This document shows, piece after piece, positions 51,994 to 61,704 of a stretch of DNA of 64,000 nucleotides. Source of the stretch: Pseudomonas sp. gcc21. Its GTDB lineage: Bacteria > Pseudomonadota > Gammaproteobacteria > Pseudomonadales > Pseudomonadaceae. Numbering within the stretch: position 1 is the first letter of the stretch; each line of letters begins with the position of its first letter. The notes beneath the pieces are model-generated. The model saw nothing but the letters and a program-made list of their open reading frames with translations, was not told the DNA's origin and ran no database searches. The position numbers were made by a program, and so were the translations under genes. The stretch lies in assembly GCF_012844345.1 (NCBI RefSeq), contig NZ_CP051625.1, forward strand, positions 434,001 through 498,000, given 5' to 3'.

Positions 51994-52190
51994 CGAAACA
52001 GCCGTGGTTGGAAATGTGAATTTCCCCCGGATGTTAAGCAAAAGAAGCCTATCTACCCAAGGAAAATCACGCTTTGGTGACCAGTGGAAGCTTCGCAGAT
52101 CGCGCGATCCGTTTGGGAAATTAGCTGCAACATCAAGGGATTAAACCTTAAGGCCGGCGTGCGGAACCGCGCGTCACGCCGGCTGATCGT

Positions 52191-52895
52191 TCAGCGCTTC
52201 AGACTGATCCAGGTCGCTTCGGCGTGAGCGACGCGTTCCCCATTGCTGCGGTAAAGAGCGCTGCCGGCGTTATGTTTGCGGCCGTCGTGGCTGATTGCCC
52301 ATGCCGAGACGATCAAGGCCTCGCCTGCACGCACCGGCTGTTCGATACGGGCGCTGAAGCGGCCTAGCAGCGCCGGCCCTGATACAGGCTGCACGGCGAA
52401 GTAACCGGGGCAATCCAGTGCGGCCCAGAGAAATTCGCTGGCAACAAGGCCGTCGGCGTCGCATAGGTCTTCAGCGGGCGTCCAGACTGCGGCAACCTGA
52501 CCTTGATGATCACACACGCTGCCGGTAAAAATGCGTAGACCGTCTCCGGCCTCACGGCTCGGGCCACAGACGAAGCAGCCGGGCAGATTGTGCTGCCCGA
52601 AACCGATAAAGCGCTCCTGCGCCTGTTCGGCCTCCTGCAACGAGGGCGGCGCAGGGATATCCAGATCAAAAGTGTAAGGACGCGCGCTGGCCAGCAGTTG
52701 CTCACCGAGTTTCAACTCAAGCCCGTCGCCCTTTGGATGAATCTGCAAATCAGTATCCAGCGGCGGCGGCGCATGCAGCGTAACCTGGCTGGGTTGCTGC
52801 ATATGATTGGCCACAAGACCGCAGACGTACCCTCCGTTGCCGCTGTTCGGTGGGCCACAGAAACGGTTGGCAATGTTCAAAGTGGTGCTGTTCAT
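52191..52895 (-). CDS. Hotdog-fold thioesterase-like protein
   Basis: A 234-residue soluble protein with FCGPPNSGNGGYVCGLVANH near the start and NLPGCFVCGPSREAGDGLRI in the middle, followed by FLWAALDCPGYFA and ALLGRFSARIEQPVRAGE. The two halves suggest a double hotdog, as in acyl-CoA thioesterase-like proteins. The CFVCG pair could bind a metal. GGAG lies six bases before the ATG. Substrate unknown. Confidence 0.65.
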   Translation of the reverse strand: MNSTTLNIANRFCGPPNSGNGGYVCGLVANHMQQPSQVTLHAPPPLDTDLQIHPKGDGLELKLGEQLLASARPYTFDLDIPAPPSLQEAEQAQERFIGFGQHNLPGCFVCGPSREAGDGLRIFTGSVCDHQGQVAAVWTPAEDLCDADGLVASEFLWAALDCPGYFAVQPVSGPALLGRFSARIEQPVRAGEALIVSAWAISHDGRKHNAGSALYRSNGERVAHAEATWISLKR

Positions 52896-53159
52896 GGGCG
52901 CTCCGCTGAGTGGGTTGATAGGTCATGGTACCTGCTGAAGTGATCACCACTCGCATCATCCGGAACGCTGATGATGGTCTATCAAGCCAGCGAGCTGCCG
53001 CCGTGCGGCTTTTCGGTCATTGTGCAGAATTGGGCGCGGTCCCGCATGACGCGTGGCTGCTGAGCGGAGCCTGTCACCATAGCCGCCCCGGCAAATCTTT
53101 ACCGGAAACTGCTATGGTGTATCCCCGCTAAAAAGTGCTCAAAAACAGGAACATACAAC

Positions 53160-53828
53160 ATGGGTTATACCTTCGATCACCTCAAGGAACACTGCCGGCA
53201 GGAGTGGGATGCCTACATTCAGCATGCCTTCGTCAGGCAGTTGGGGGAGGGCCAGCTGGCGCCGGAGTCGTTTCGTCACTACCTCAAGCAGGATTATCTG
53301 TTTCTGATTCAGTTCGCCCGGGCTTTTGCGCTGGCCGCGTACAAGAGCACCACCCTTGATGATCTGCGCCAGGCCAAGGCCGGGCTTGAGGCGATTGTGG
53401 ATCTGGAGCTTGGGCTGCATGTCCAGTACTGCAAGGAATGGGGCATCAGCGAAGTGGAGTTGCAGGCGCTGCCGGAAGCGCGGGCAACGCTGGCCTATAC
53501 CCGTTATGTGCTGGATACCGGTAACCGTGGCGATCTGCTCGACCTGCACGTCGCGCTGGCACCCTGTCTCGTCGGTTATGGGGAAATCGCCAACTGGCTC
53601 AACAGCCGGTCGGAAACCCTGCGCGGTGCGCAGAATCCCTATGACGCCTGGATTGCCATGTACGAAAGCCAGGAATTTCAGGACGCCATGCGTGCCGAAA
53701 TCGACTGGCTGAACCGTGAACTGGCGGATGTAACACCCAGGCGTTTCGAGCGATTGGCGCGGATATTCAGCGATGCAACCCGGCTTGAAATCGATTTCTG
53801 GGCCATGGGGCTGGAACTGCGCGAGTAG
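53160..53828 (+). CDS. tenA: Aminopyrimidine aminohydrolase / thiaminase II TenA
   Basis: A 222-residue all-helical protein. It has FVRQLGEGQLAPESFRHYLK, QDYLFLIQFARAFALAAYKS and the catalytic Cys region ALAPCLVGYGEIANWL; the late Glu is in DATRLEIDFWAMG. TenA hydrolyses aminopyrimidine breakdown products of thiamine for salvage. I see no TPP riboswitch upstream, and no other thiamine gene is adjacent. AGGA lies nine bases before the ATG. Confidence 0.93.
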   Translation: MGYTFDHLKEHCRQEWDAYIQHAFVRQLGEGQLAPESFRHYLKQDYLFLIQFARAFALAAYKSTTLDDLRQAKAGLEAIVDLELGLHVQYCKEWGISEVELQALPEARATLAYTRYVLDTGNRGDLLDLHVALAPCLVGYGEIANWLNSRSETLRGAQNPYDAWIAMYESQEFQDAMRAEIDWLNRELADVTPRRFERLARIFSDATRLEIDFWAMGLELRE

Positions 53829-53940
53829 CGATTGTGGCCCAGGCGGCGATGCCTGGCGGCGAGAACGGGACGCAGCACAAACCGTATCTCTATCGAAAAA
53901 TACAAAATTAGGTTTTTTACTCTAGGACCACCGCCCAATA

Positions 53941-53962
53941 CTTGCGCCATAACAGGCGCAAG
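53941..53962. promoter_or_regulatory. 8-bp palindrome upstream of the alpha/beta hydrolase gene
   Basis: CTTGCGCC / GGCGCAAG with an ATAACA centre, 14 bases before the ATG at 53977. It may be an operator or a hairpin that affects translation; it lacks a U-run. Confidence 0.35.
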
Positions 53963-53976
53963 CTTCAGGGGGGTGT

Positions 53977-54732
53977 ATGAGTCGATTCAAGTCGTTCGAT
54001 GGCGTTGAGATTTACTACCAGACCTGGGCACGGAAGTCCGCGTTGCCGCCGGTGGTGTTGCACCACGGCTATGTAGCAAACATGCGTGTGAACTGGGTCG
54101 TGCCCGGCATGGTCCGGCGGCTCAATCTGGCGGGGCGCAGTGTTATTGCGCTGGATGCCCGAGGGCACGGGCGTTCCGGCAAACCGCATAACCCCGCCGC
54201 CTATGGCGAGTCGCGCATGGCCATGGATGTGAGTTGCCTGCTGGATCAGCTGGGCCTGGAGGAAGTCGATCTGGTCGGCTATTCCATGGGCGGCACAGTG
54301 GCACTCATTACCGCCACGCAGGAAAAACGTATTCGCCGCGTTATCGCGTCGGGGATTGGTGGGGCCACGCTGCATCTGGAAAACCGCTACCGCAAAGGCG
54401 CAAACAAGGCCCTTGCCGACGCCATGCTGGGCAGCCGCTGGAGGATCCGTAATCCGACACTGGCGGGCTTTCGTCTGCTGGCAGAAATGGTCTGGGCGGA
54501 TCGAAAAGCCATGGCGGCGCAGGCGCTTGCCTTTCATTCCAAGCGCATTCCGTTGGAACGTATCACCGCACCGACGTTGATACTGGCGGGTGACAACGAC
54601 CCCTTCGCCCTTCAGCCGGGCAAACTCCAGAAAGCCATCCGCGGCGCGCAGCTCAAACTGGTTCCGGGGGACCACACCACGGTGCTGGTGAAACCGAGTT
54701 TTCAGAACGCGATTGTGGATTTCCTGCGCTGA
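53977..54732 (+). CDS. Alpha/beta hydrolase
   Basis: A 251-residue cytoplasmic hydrolase. It has VVLHHGYVANMRVNWVVPGM, the elbow VGYSMGGTVALI with nucleophile Ser, ILAGDNDPFA with the Asp, and PGDHTTVL with the His: a complete triad. The substrate is unknown. A G-rich ribosome site (GGGGGGTGT) precedes the ATG, which also follows a short palindrome. Confidence 0.85.
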   Translation: MSRFKSFDGVEIYYQTWARKSALPPVVLHHGYVANMRVNWVVPGMVRRLNLAGRSVIALDARGHGRSGKPHNPAAYGESRMAMDVSCLLDQLGLEEVDLVGYSMGGTVALITATQEKRIRRVIASGIGGATLHLENRYRKGANKALADAMLGSRWRIRNPTLAGFRLLAEMVWADRKAMAAQALAFHSKRIPLERITAPTLILAGDNDPFALQPGKLQKAIRGAQLKLVPGDHTTVLVKPSFQNAIVDFLR

Positions 54733-54873
54733 GCGGCTGAAAAGGGGCTGGGCTCTGCGTGCGGTGCTGACATGCGAAACGGGGAGGCGATGCCCGGACT
54801 GGAACCCGCTTGCCGATACGGCGTCACAAGCTGACCAGCTCCGTTACCCAGTCCCAGTTTCATGGAGGTTTCC

Positions 54874-56040
54874 ATGCAGCGCCGTGCTTTTCTCTCGTCC
54901 GTCACACTCGGCACCGCCTGCCTTGCCCTGTCGCCTTTGCTCGTCAGTGCACAATCAGCCGCAACGAACACGGCCGGTGGGTCGTCCGCCGCCCGGACAA
55001 CCGGCTCCGCAGCCAATTCCGAAACCCATCCGCTGCCTCGCAACACCGGCAGCGCCCGGCGCTACAGACCGGAATACCGGGTCGGATTGGGCGGCGCTGT
55101 CGGCCTGGGAAACATGCGTAAGGAATGGTCCGAACAACATGCCTTTGATCTGCTGAGAACTGCCTGGGAACAGGGCATTCGCTACTACGATACGTCTCCC
55201 TGGTATGGCCTGGGTCTCAGTGAGCGGCGCCACGCAATGCTGTTGTCTTCTTTGGAGCCGGACGGGTACCTTCTATCGAGCAAAACAGGCCGCATCCTCA
55301 AACCCGAAGCGGGCTACTCCCATGACAACTGGCAGGGCGTGAACCATTTCAATTACGAGTACGACTACAGCGCGAGCGCCACGCGGCGTTCGATTGAGGA
55401 CAGCTTGCAGCGTATGGGCGTGCCGAGCCTGGACATCGTATTCATACATGACCTGTCGCCAGACAACGTGGACATGGGCGAACGCTGGACGGAATACATG
55501 GACCAGGCGGTGGAAGGCGCCATGCCGGAACTGATCAAAATGCGCGAGGAAGGACTGATCAAAGGATGGGGCATGGGCGTGAATGAGCTGGCGCCGGCAC
55601 GCGCGGCTATAGAGCGATCCGACCCCGATGTCATCCTGCTGGCAACGCAGTACTCGCTACTCAAACACGAAGACGCCCTGAACGATCTGTTTCCGCTTGC
55701 CAGTGAGCAGGGGCAAACCTTCGTACTCGGCGCGCCGCTCAATTCCGGCTATCTCGCCGGCAATGAATACTTCAACTACAGCAAGGACGTGCCGGCGGAC
55801 ATGCGCGAAAAGCGTGAGCGCTATCGCGAGCTGGCGGAGCAGCACAACGTGGATCTGCGTACGGCCGCCCTGCAGTTCTGCAATGCGCCCGAGGTTGTTT
55901 CGTCTGTCCTGCACGGTGCCAGCTCAGCTGAGCAGGTTAGGGAAAACGTGGCTTCGATGTCAGCCACCATACCGGCCGAATTCTGGGCAGCCGCCAAGCA
56001 GCAAGGGTTAATGGCGGAGAATGCGCCTGTGCCGGAGTAG
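54874..56040 (+). CDS. Aldo/keto reductase with a twin-arginine-type signal
   Basis: A 388-residue protein. The N-terminus MQRRAFLSSVTLGTACLALS carries RRAFLS, a twin-arginine export pattern, and is followed by a Ser/Thr/Ala linker. The AKR barrel has RYYDTSPWYGLGLSERRH (Asp and Tyr), LLSSKTGRILKP (Lys), VFIHDLSPDNVDMG (His) and AALQFCNAPEVVSSVLHGAS with the cofactor loop. An exported AKR is unusual, since these enzymes use NAD(P)H. I chose ATG 54874 because GGAGG lies seven bases upstream. Confidence 0.85.
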   Translation: MQRRAFLSSVTLGTACLALSPLLVSAQSAATNTAGGSSAARTTGSAANSETHPLPRNTGSARRYRPEYRVGLGGAVGLGNMRKEWSEQHAFDLLRTAWEQGIRYYDTSPWYGLGLSERRHAMLLSSLEPDGYLLSSKTGRILKPEAGYSHDNWQGVNHFNYEYDYSASATRRSIEDSLQRMGVPSLDIVFIHDLSPDNVDMGERWTEYMDQAVEGAMPELIKMREEGLIKGWGMGVNELAPARAAIERSDPDVILLATQYSLLKHEDALNDLFPLASEQGQTFVLGAPLNSGYLAGNEYFNYSKDVPADMREKRERYRELAEQHNVDLRTAALQFCNAPEVVSSVLHGASSAEQVRENVASMSATIPAEFWAAAKQQGLMAENAPVPE

Positions 56041-56133
56041 GGTGACGCGCCAGTTGCCCAGGTCATTTGCACGGTGCGGATTTAGCTGAGCTATCAGGAA
56101 CGAGATTATCGTGTTGCAGCGATTAACCAGCAA

Positions 56134-56175
56134 TTGTCCTGGATCAAGTCATCGTCATCGGACCCTGACTACAAT
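56134..56175 (+). promoter_or_regulatory. Anr/FNR-like box and -10 element of the ferric reductase-like gene
   Basis: TTGTCCTGGATCAA (56134-56147) matches TTGAT-N4-ATCAA at eight of ten positions. Its centre is 29.5 bases before TACAAT (56170-56175), the same class II spacing as at the universal stress gene. This fits activation at low oxygen. The inference rests on the spacing as well as the motif. Confidence 0.6.
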
Positions 56176-56248
56176 GGCTTCTCCACCCCGCATCGCGTGA
56201 TGCCCTGACACCCCTGCCAGAACGATCACGTGCCGGCAGGAGGCTCCG

Positions 56249-57577
56249 TTGAAGAACATCCGTCTGATCTACTCCATTCTTTTCATTGGTCTGGTCGCGT
56301 TGTGGTTAGTGGCAGATAACATTCTGTCCGGCCCGCGCACCTTCTTCCCGGTGCGTGCGTCACTGGTGAACCTCACCGGCGTGCTCGCCATGGGTGCGAT
56401 GAGTGTTGGTATGGTTCTGGCGCTACGGCCGTTCCATGTTGAACCCTTTCTCGGCGGCATGGACAAGAGTTATCGCCTGCATAAATGGCTCGGGGTGACC
56501 GCCCTGGTGGTGTCCATCGTGCATTGGGCGTGGGCGGTGGTGCCGAAATGGCTGGTTGGCTGGGGATTGTTGACCAAGCCGCAGCGAGGCTCCGGCGGAC
56601 CCGCTCACTCTGCGTTGGTAGAGATGATGCAGAGCCAGCGCGGTTTTGCCGAGCTGGTAGGTGAGTGGGCATTCTACGCCGCCGTTGTGCTTATCCTGAT
56701 CGCGCTCATCAAGCTGTTTCCCTACCGGTTATTCTTCAACACGCACCGGTTGCTTGCGCTGGTCTATCTGGTACTGGTTTACCACTCGGTCATTCTCATG
56801 AAACCCGGCTACTGGAATTCGGCTATCGGTTTGGTCATGGCCGCGCTCATGGTTGCTGGCGGTATCGCTGCGGTGGTCTCGCTGATGGGTGGGATCGGAC
56901 GTAATAAAAAGGCGATTGGGTATATCGACTCACTCGAATATCACCGCGACAACCGCGTGCTGGCAGTGATGGTGCAGCTACGTGATCGCTGGGAAAGTCA
57001 CAAGGCAGGTCAGTTTGCCTTCGTCACCTTCGACAACCAAGAAGGCGCGCACCCCTTCACCATATCCTCCAGCTGGAGCCACCTCGGCACGCTGCGTTTT
57101 CATATCAAGGCGCTTGGCGATTACACAAGCGAACTGCCCAAACTTCTCAAAGCGGGGGAGGTGGTTACGGTCGAGGGGCCCTACGGTTGCTTTGATTTTG
57201 CCAGCCGACAGGATCGCCAGATATGGGTTGGCGGTGGCATCGGGATAACGCCCTTTATCGCGCGTTTGCAGGCATTGACCGTGCAGAAAGATGGTCGGGA
57301 AATCGATTTGTTTTACTCCACCGCCGAACCGGACCAGGAATTCATCAAGCGCCTCGAACAGCTGGCCGAAGAAGCAGGGGTACGTCTGCATGTGATCATA
57401 AGCGGCAAGGATGAGCGTCTGACGCCCGACCGGCTATGCGAACTGGTACCGCAATGGCGGGAAGCCTCAGTATGGTTCTGTGGCCCTGCGGGCTTCGGGC
57501 ATGCCTTGCGCGAGGGGCTGGTCGCGCGGGGCTTTGATGTTGATGATTTCCATCAGGAATTGTTTGATATGCGTTGA
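56249..57577 (+). CDS. Ferric reductase-like transmembrane flavoprotein
   Basis: A 442-residue protein. Six or seven membrane helices fill the first 215 residues with His residues for haem (HKWLGVTALVVSIVHWAW; NTHRLLALVYLVLVYHS). The C-terminal half is a ferredoxin-NADP+ reductase-type module: HPFTISSSWSHLGTLRFHIK (FAD), VEGPYGCFDFASR and IWVGGGIGITPFIARLQAL (NAD(P)H), then VWFCGPAGFGHALREG. It would pass electrons from NAD(P)H across the inner membrane. The start is TTG with AGGAGG five bases upstream. The Anr-like box suggests oxygen control. Confidence 0.88.
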   Translation: MKNIRLIYSILFIGLVALWLVADNILSGPRTFFPVRASLVNLTGVLAMGAMSVGMVLALRPFHVEPFLGGMDKSYRLHKWLGVTALVVSIVHWAWAVVPKWLVGWGLLTKPQRGSGGPAHSALVEMMQSQRGFAELVGEWAFYAAVVLILIALIKLFPYRLFFNTHRLLALVYLVLVYHSVILMKPGYWNSAIGLVMAALMVAGGIAAVVSLMGGIGRNKKAIGYIDSLEYHRDNRVLAVMVQLRDRWESHKAGQFAFVTFDNQEGAHPFTISSSWSHLGTLRFHIKALGDYTSELPKLLKAGEVVTVEGPYGCFDFASRQDRQIWVGGGIGITPFIARLQALTVQKDGREIDLFYSTAEPDQEFIKRLEQLAEEAGVRLHVIISGKDERLTPDRLCELVPQWREASVWFCGPAGFGHALREGLVARGFDVDDFHQELFDMR

Positions 57578-57925
57578 GTCTTGCGCTTTGTCCGTTTCGA
57601 CCTCATCGCGCCGCTCGAAAACGCGCGCCACGCGTCCGTAATAGCGCTTGCTGCGAAGCAAACGAGACTAAACCCGGCAGCCCCAACAACCCTATAGCGG
57701 CCGCGGGCGTTGCGACTGTATGCGGGCATCGAACGCGCTCGCAGCGTCGCTCGGATTCCTTGGAAGCACCACGCTGAAGACCGTCCCGGTGCCAGCCTAG
57801 GGGTATCTCACACGTCTGCGGTACCACGCAACCTGATGCAGCACCTGATGACCTGCGCATGACTTCCCACTCAAAAGCCGGATAATGGCGGCCCAATTCG
57901 TCCCGCTCGTTATTCTGGTGCCCCC
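57578..57925. other. Intergenic region upstream of the OsmC-YcaO gene
   Basis: No gene is supported here. GATAAT near 57880 could be a -10 element for the downstream gene. The minus-strand frame at 57603-57896 ends with a hydrophobic stretch and basic tail (AAAIGLLGLPGLVSFAS), faintly like a sorting tail, but lacks any start or family support. Confidence 0.4.
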
Positions 57926-60133
57926 ATGGAAATCAAGGTCAACTTTCTCGACAACCTTCGACTTGAAGCCAAGTTCGATGACTTTACGGTGGTGGCCGAT
58001 CAACCCATCCGCTACAAGGGCGATGGCTCTGCGCCGGGTCCCTTTGATTATTTCCTGGCGTCATCGGCATTGTGCGCGGCGTATTTTGTGAAGCTGTACT
58101 GCAACACGCGCAACATTCCCACCGACAACATTCGTCTGTCGCAGAACAACATTGTTGATCCTGAAAACCGCTACAACCAGATCTTCAAGATCCAGATCGA
58201 GCTGCCTGCGGATATGTCCGACAAGGACCGCCTGGGCATCCTGCGTTCCATCGACCGCTGCACTGTCAAGAAGGTGGTACAGACCGGCCCCGAGTTCGTT
58301 ATCGAACAGGTCGAGAATCTGGCCGCCGACGCCCAGGCATTGCTGATGCCTCTTAATGATTCGGCGGAGGGCACCCGTATCCTCGGCAAGGACCTGCCGC
58401 TGGAGCAGACCATCGCCAATATGTCGGGCATTCTGGCCGATCTGGGCATGAAGATCGAAATCGCCTCCTGGCGCAATATCGTCCCCAACGTCTGGTCGCT
58501 GCACGTGCGCGACGCGCAATCGCCGATGTGCTTCACCAACGGCAAGGGCGCGACCAAGGAGGCCGCGCTGGCCTCGGCGCTGGGTGAATTCATCGAACGG
58601 TTGAACTGCAACTTCTTCTACAACGACCAATTCTGGGGCGAAGAGCTCGCCAATGCGCCCTTCGTGCACTATCCCGACGAGCGCTGGTTCAAGCCTGGCC
58701 GCAAAGACGCATTGCCGGCCGAGATTCTCGATGAGTATTGTCTTGCAATCTACAACCCGGAAGGCGAGCTGCGTGGCTCGCATCTGTATGACACTAACTC
58801 CGGCAACGTTGAGCGAGGTATCTGCTCGCTGCCCTATGTACGCCAGTCCGATGGCGAGGTGGTGTATTTTCCCTCCAACCTGATCGAGAACCTGTTCCTC
58901 AGTAACGGCATGAGCGCGGGTAATACGCTGGCCGAAGCGCAGGTGCAGTGTCTGTCGGAAATCTTCGAGCGCGCGGTGAAGCGCGAGATTCTTGAAGGCG
59001 AACTCGCGCTGCCGGATGTACCGCAGGCGGTGCTGGCAAAGTATCCAGCGATTCTGGCTGGTATTCAGGGGCTGGAAGAGCAGGGCTTTCCGGTATTGGT
59101 GAAGGATGCGTCCCTGGGCGGCGAATTCCCGGTGATAAACGTCACTCTGATGAACCCGCGCACCGGCGGCGTGTTCGCCTCCTTCGGCGCGCACCCGAGC
59201 TTTGAAGTGGCGCTGGAGCGCAGCCTTACCGAACTGCTGCAGGGCCGCAGCTTTGAGGGCCTGAATGATCTGCCACCACCGACCTTTGAAAGCCATGCGG
59301 TGACCGAGCCGAACAATTATGTCGAGCACTTCATTGATTCCAGCGGGGTCGTGTCATGGCGCTTCTTCAGCGCCAGGGCGGATTACGAATTTGTTGAATG
59401 GGACTTCACATCTGAAGGCGAGCATGCCAATGCCGAGGAGGCCGCCACCCTGTTCGGCATCCTCCAGAACATGGGCAAGGAAGTGTACATGGCGGTATAC
59501 GAACACCTCGGCGCTACTGCCTGCCGCATCCTGGTGCCGGGCTATTCGGAGGTGTATCCAGTCGACGATCTGATCTGGGACAACACCAACAAGGCGCTGT
59601 TCTTCCGCGAGGATATTCTCAACCTGCACAGCCTGGACGAAGACAGCCTGCAAGCGCTGGTCGAGCGTCTGGAAGAGAGCGAACTGGATGACTACACCGA
59701 CATCACCACGCTGATCGGCATCGAGTTTGACGACAATACTGTCTGGGGTCAGCTGACGATTCTCGAGCTGAAGCTGCTGATCTATCTCGTTTTGCAGCAG
59801 TTCGACGAAGCGAAAGAACTGGTCGAAACCTTCCTGCAATTCAACGACAACACCGCCGAGCGCGGGCTGTTCTACCAGGCGCTGAATGCGGCGCTGGAGG
59901 TAGAGCTGGACGACGAGCTGGCGCTGGAAGACTACGAGCACAACTTCCGCCGCATGTTCGGCAATGAGCGCATGGATGCAGTGATCGGCTCGCTGGACGG
60001 CAGCGTTCGCTTCTATGGCCTGACGCCCACCAGCATGAAACTGGAGGGGCTGGACAGGCATCACCGCATGATCGAAAGCCTGAAAAAACTGCATGCGGCG
60101 CGGGGCAGGGCTGCGGCATTGAGCGCGGCGTAA
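57926..60133 (+). CDS. OsmC-YcaO fusion protein
   Basis: A 735-residue cytoplasmic protein. Residues about 1-150 form an OsmC-like domain (FDYFLASSALCAAYFVKLYC, with the OsmC redox Cys). Residues about 190-560 form a YcaO domain with the ATP-binding segments GKGATKEAALASALGEFIER, NVERGICSLPYVRQ and CLSEIFERAVKREI. The rest is helical and acidic with TPR-like repeats. YcaO enzymes use ATP to activate amide backbones, and this fused form is linked to RimO-type S12 methylthiolation in other bacteria. It is separated from the HerA-like gene by about 67 bases and may share its promoter. Confidence 0.9.
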   Translation: MEIKVNFLDNLRLEAKFDDFTVVADQPIRYKGDGSAPGPFDYFLASSALCAAYFVKLYCNTRNIPTDNIRLSQNNIVDPENRYNQIFKIQIELPADMSDKDRLGILRSIDRCTVKKVVQTGPEFVIEQVENLAADAQALLMPLNDSAEGTRILGKDLPLEQTIANMSGILADLGMKIEIASWRNIVPNVWSLHVRDAQSPMCFTNGKGATKEAALASALGEFIERLNCNFFYNDQFWGEELANAPFVHYPDERWFKPGRKDALPAEILDEYCLAIYNPEGELRGSHLYDTNSGNVERGICSLPYVRQSDGEVVYFPSNLIENLFLSNGMSAGNTLAEAQVQCLSEIFERAVKREILEGELALPDVPQAVLAKYPAILAGIQGLEEQGFPVLVKDASLGGEFPVINVTLMNPRTGGVFASFGAHPSFEVALERSLTELLQGRSFEGLNDLPPPTFESHAVTEPNNYVEHFIDSSGVVSWRFFSARADYEFVEWDFTSEGEHANAEEAATLFGILQNMGKEVYMAVYEHLGATACRILVPGYSEVYPVDDLIWDNTNKALFFREDILNLHSLDEDSLQALVERLEESELDDYTDITTLIGIEFDDNTVWGQLTILELKLLIYLVLQQFDEAKELVETFLQFNDNTAERGLFYQALNAALEVELDDELALEDYEHNFRRMFGNERMDAVIGSLDGSVRFYGLTPTSMKLEGLDRHHRMIESLKKLHAARGRAAALSAA

Positions 60134-60200
60134 TGATTCGCTTCACCCGCGCGGTACAAGCTGACTACACTCAGTCGATTATTTTTTTTGGAGCTTAGCC

Positions 60201-61685
60201 GTGACCGATACCAGCCCGCCGCCCTTGTTGCTTGGCGCCAACTCTGAACAGCGCGTTGCCATTGAACCCCGCATGGCCAACCGTCACGGTCTGGTCGCCG
60301 GCGCCACCGGGACCGGCAAGACCATAACGCTGCAGGTTATGGCGCAGGCGTTCTCGGACATAGGCGTGCCGGTGCTGGTGCCGGACATAAAGGGCGATTT
60401 TTCCGGCATCGCCAAGCATGGCGTCATGAGCGACGGTCTGCAGAAGCGAGCCACCCTGGTTGGCCTGGATGATCTGCAGATGAGCGGCGCGCCGACGGTG
60501 TTCTGGGATGTATACGGCGAGCACGGCCACCCGCTGCGCCTGACCATGGCTGACTTTGGTCCGATCATGCTGGCGCGTTTGCTTAATCTCAACGAGACAC
60601 AGACCGGCGTGCTGCAGGTGCTGTTCAAGGTCGCGGACGAGAACGGCTGGCTGCTGCTCGATCTCAAGGACTTCCGCGCCATGCTGGGTTATGTAAACGA
60701 GAACAGGAGCGAGATCGGCCCCAAATACGGCAACGTTTCCCCGGCCAGTATCGGTGCTATCCAGCGGGCGCTGCTGAGTCTGGACAGCCTGGGCGGTGAT
60801 CAGCTGTTCGGCGAGCCAGCCGTTACCCTCGATGATTTCATGCAGACCGACGTGCACGGCAAAGGCGTGGTGAACATCCTGCATGCCGCGCGCCTGTACC
60901 GCGACAGCCCATTGGCCTATTCCAGCATCCTGCTCTGGTTGCTATCCGAACTCTTCGAGCAACTGCCCGAAGTGGGGGACGCAGACAAACCACGCTTTGT
61001 GCTCTTCTTTGATGAAGCCCACTTGCTGTTCAAGGACACGCCCAAAACGCTGATTGACCGCATCGAACAGGTGGTGCGGCTGATCCGCTCCAAGGGCGTC
61101 GGTGTGTATTTCATTACCCAGAGCCCGCTGGATGTACCCGAGGCAGTTCTGGGACAGCTGGGTAACCGGGTACAGCACGCGCTGCGCGCATTCACCCCCA
61201 GGGATCAACGGGCCGTGCGCACCGCAGCGCAGACCTTTCGCAGCAACCCTGGACTGGATACCGAAACCGTCATTACCGAACTGGGCGTTGGCGAAGCGCT
61301 GGTGTCGGTGCTTGACCATAAGGGCGTGCCCACTCCGGTCCAGCGCGTGCTGATCCGCCCGCCTGCCAGCCAGATGGGGCCGATTACCGATCAGGAGCGC
61401 AACACGCTGATCCAGCAATCGGTGCTGGCCGGGGTGTTTGATGAGGTGCTCGACCGCGAATCAGCCTATGAAATTCTGCAGCAGCAGGCTGAACGCGCCC
61501 TGTCTGAAGAAACCGTCGTCACCCGCAGCCAAACCGAAGCCAAAAAACCCCGCAAGCCTGCGGCAGAGAAATCCGTCATGGGAGACTTTTTCAAACAGGC
61601 CGGACGCAGCGCCATGCGCTCCTTCGGCACGCAGCTTGGCAGGCAGATCATGCGCGGGCTGTTGGGGTCGTTGAAGGGGAAGTAG
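60201..61685 (+). CDS. HerA/DUF853-like ATPase
   Basis: A 494-residue protein with Walker A GATGTGKTITLQ (about 33-44), VLVPDIKGDFSGIAKHG, Walker B FVLFFDEAHLLF (about 268-279), an arginine finger region RLIRSKGVGVYFITQSP and a Lys/Arg-rich C-terminus (KKPRKPAAEKS). It is the DUF853 type of HerA-like ATPases, which are common in proteobacteria but poorly understood. The start is GTG with GGAG eight bases upstream. Confidence 0.88.
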   Translation: MTDTSPPPLLLGANSEQRVAIEPRMANRHGLVAGATGTGKTITLQVMAQAFSDIGVPVLVPDIKGDFSGIAKHGVMSDGLQKRATLVGLDDLQMSGAPTVFWDVYGEHGHPLRLTMADFGPIMLARLLNLNETQTGVLQVLFKVADENGWLLLDLKDFRAMLGYVNENRSEIGPKYGNVSPASIGAIQRALLSLDSLGGDQLFGEPAVTLDDFMQTDVHGKGVVNILHAARLYRDSPLAYSSILLWLLSELFEQLPEVGDADKPRFVLFFDEAHLLFKDTPKTLIDRIEQVVRLIRSKGVGVYFITQSPLDVPEAVLGQLGNRVQHALRAFTPRDQRAVRTAAQTFRSNPGLDTETVITELGVGEALVSVLDHKGVPTPVQRVLIRPPASQMGPITDQERNTLIQQSVLAGVFDEVLDRESAYEILQQQAERALSEETVVTRSQTEAKKPRKPAAEKSVMGDFFKQAGRSAMRSFGTQLGRQIMRGLLGSLKGK

Positions 61686-61704
61686 GGCTGTCGGTGTTCA
61701 GCGA

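Noticed and set aside
51757..52041. Minus-strand frame as an independent gene
   Set aside because: Its first part is the true N-terminus of the GAF kinase, and the rest is the wrong frame after the frameshift.
52896..53159. TPP riboswitch upstream of tenA
   Set aside because: The conserved CUGAGA and ACCUGAU-type core elements are absent.
57603..57896. Minus-strand frame with a hydrophobic C-terminus resembling a PEP-CTERM tail
   Set aside because: There is no PEP motif, no signal peptide and no exosortase gene in the window. The resemblance is too weak.
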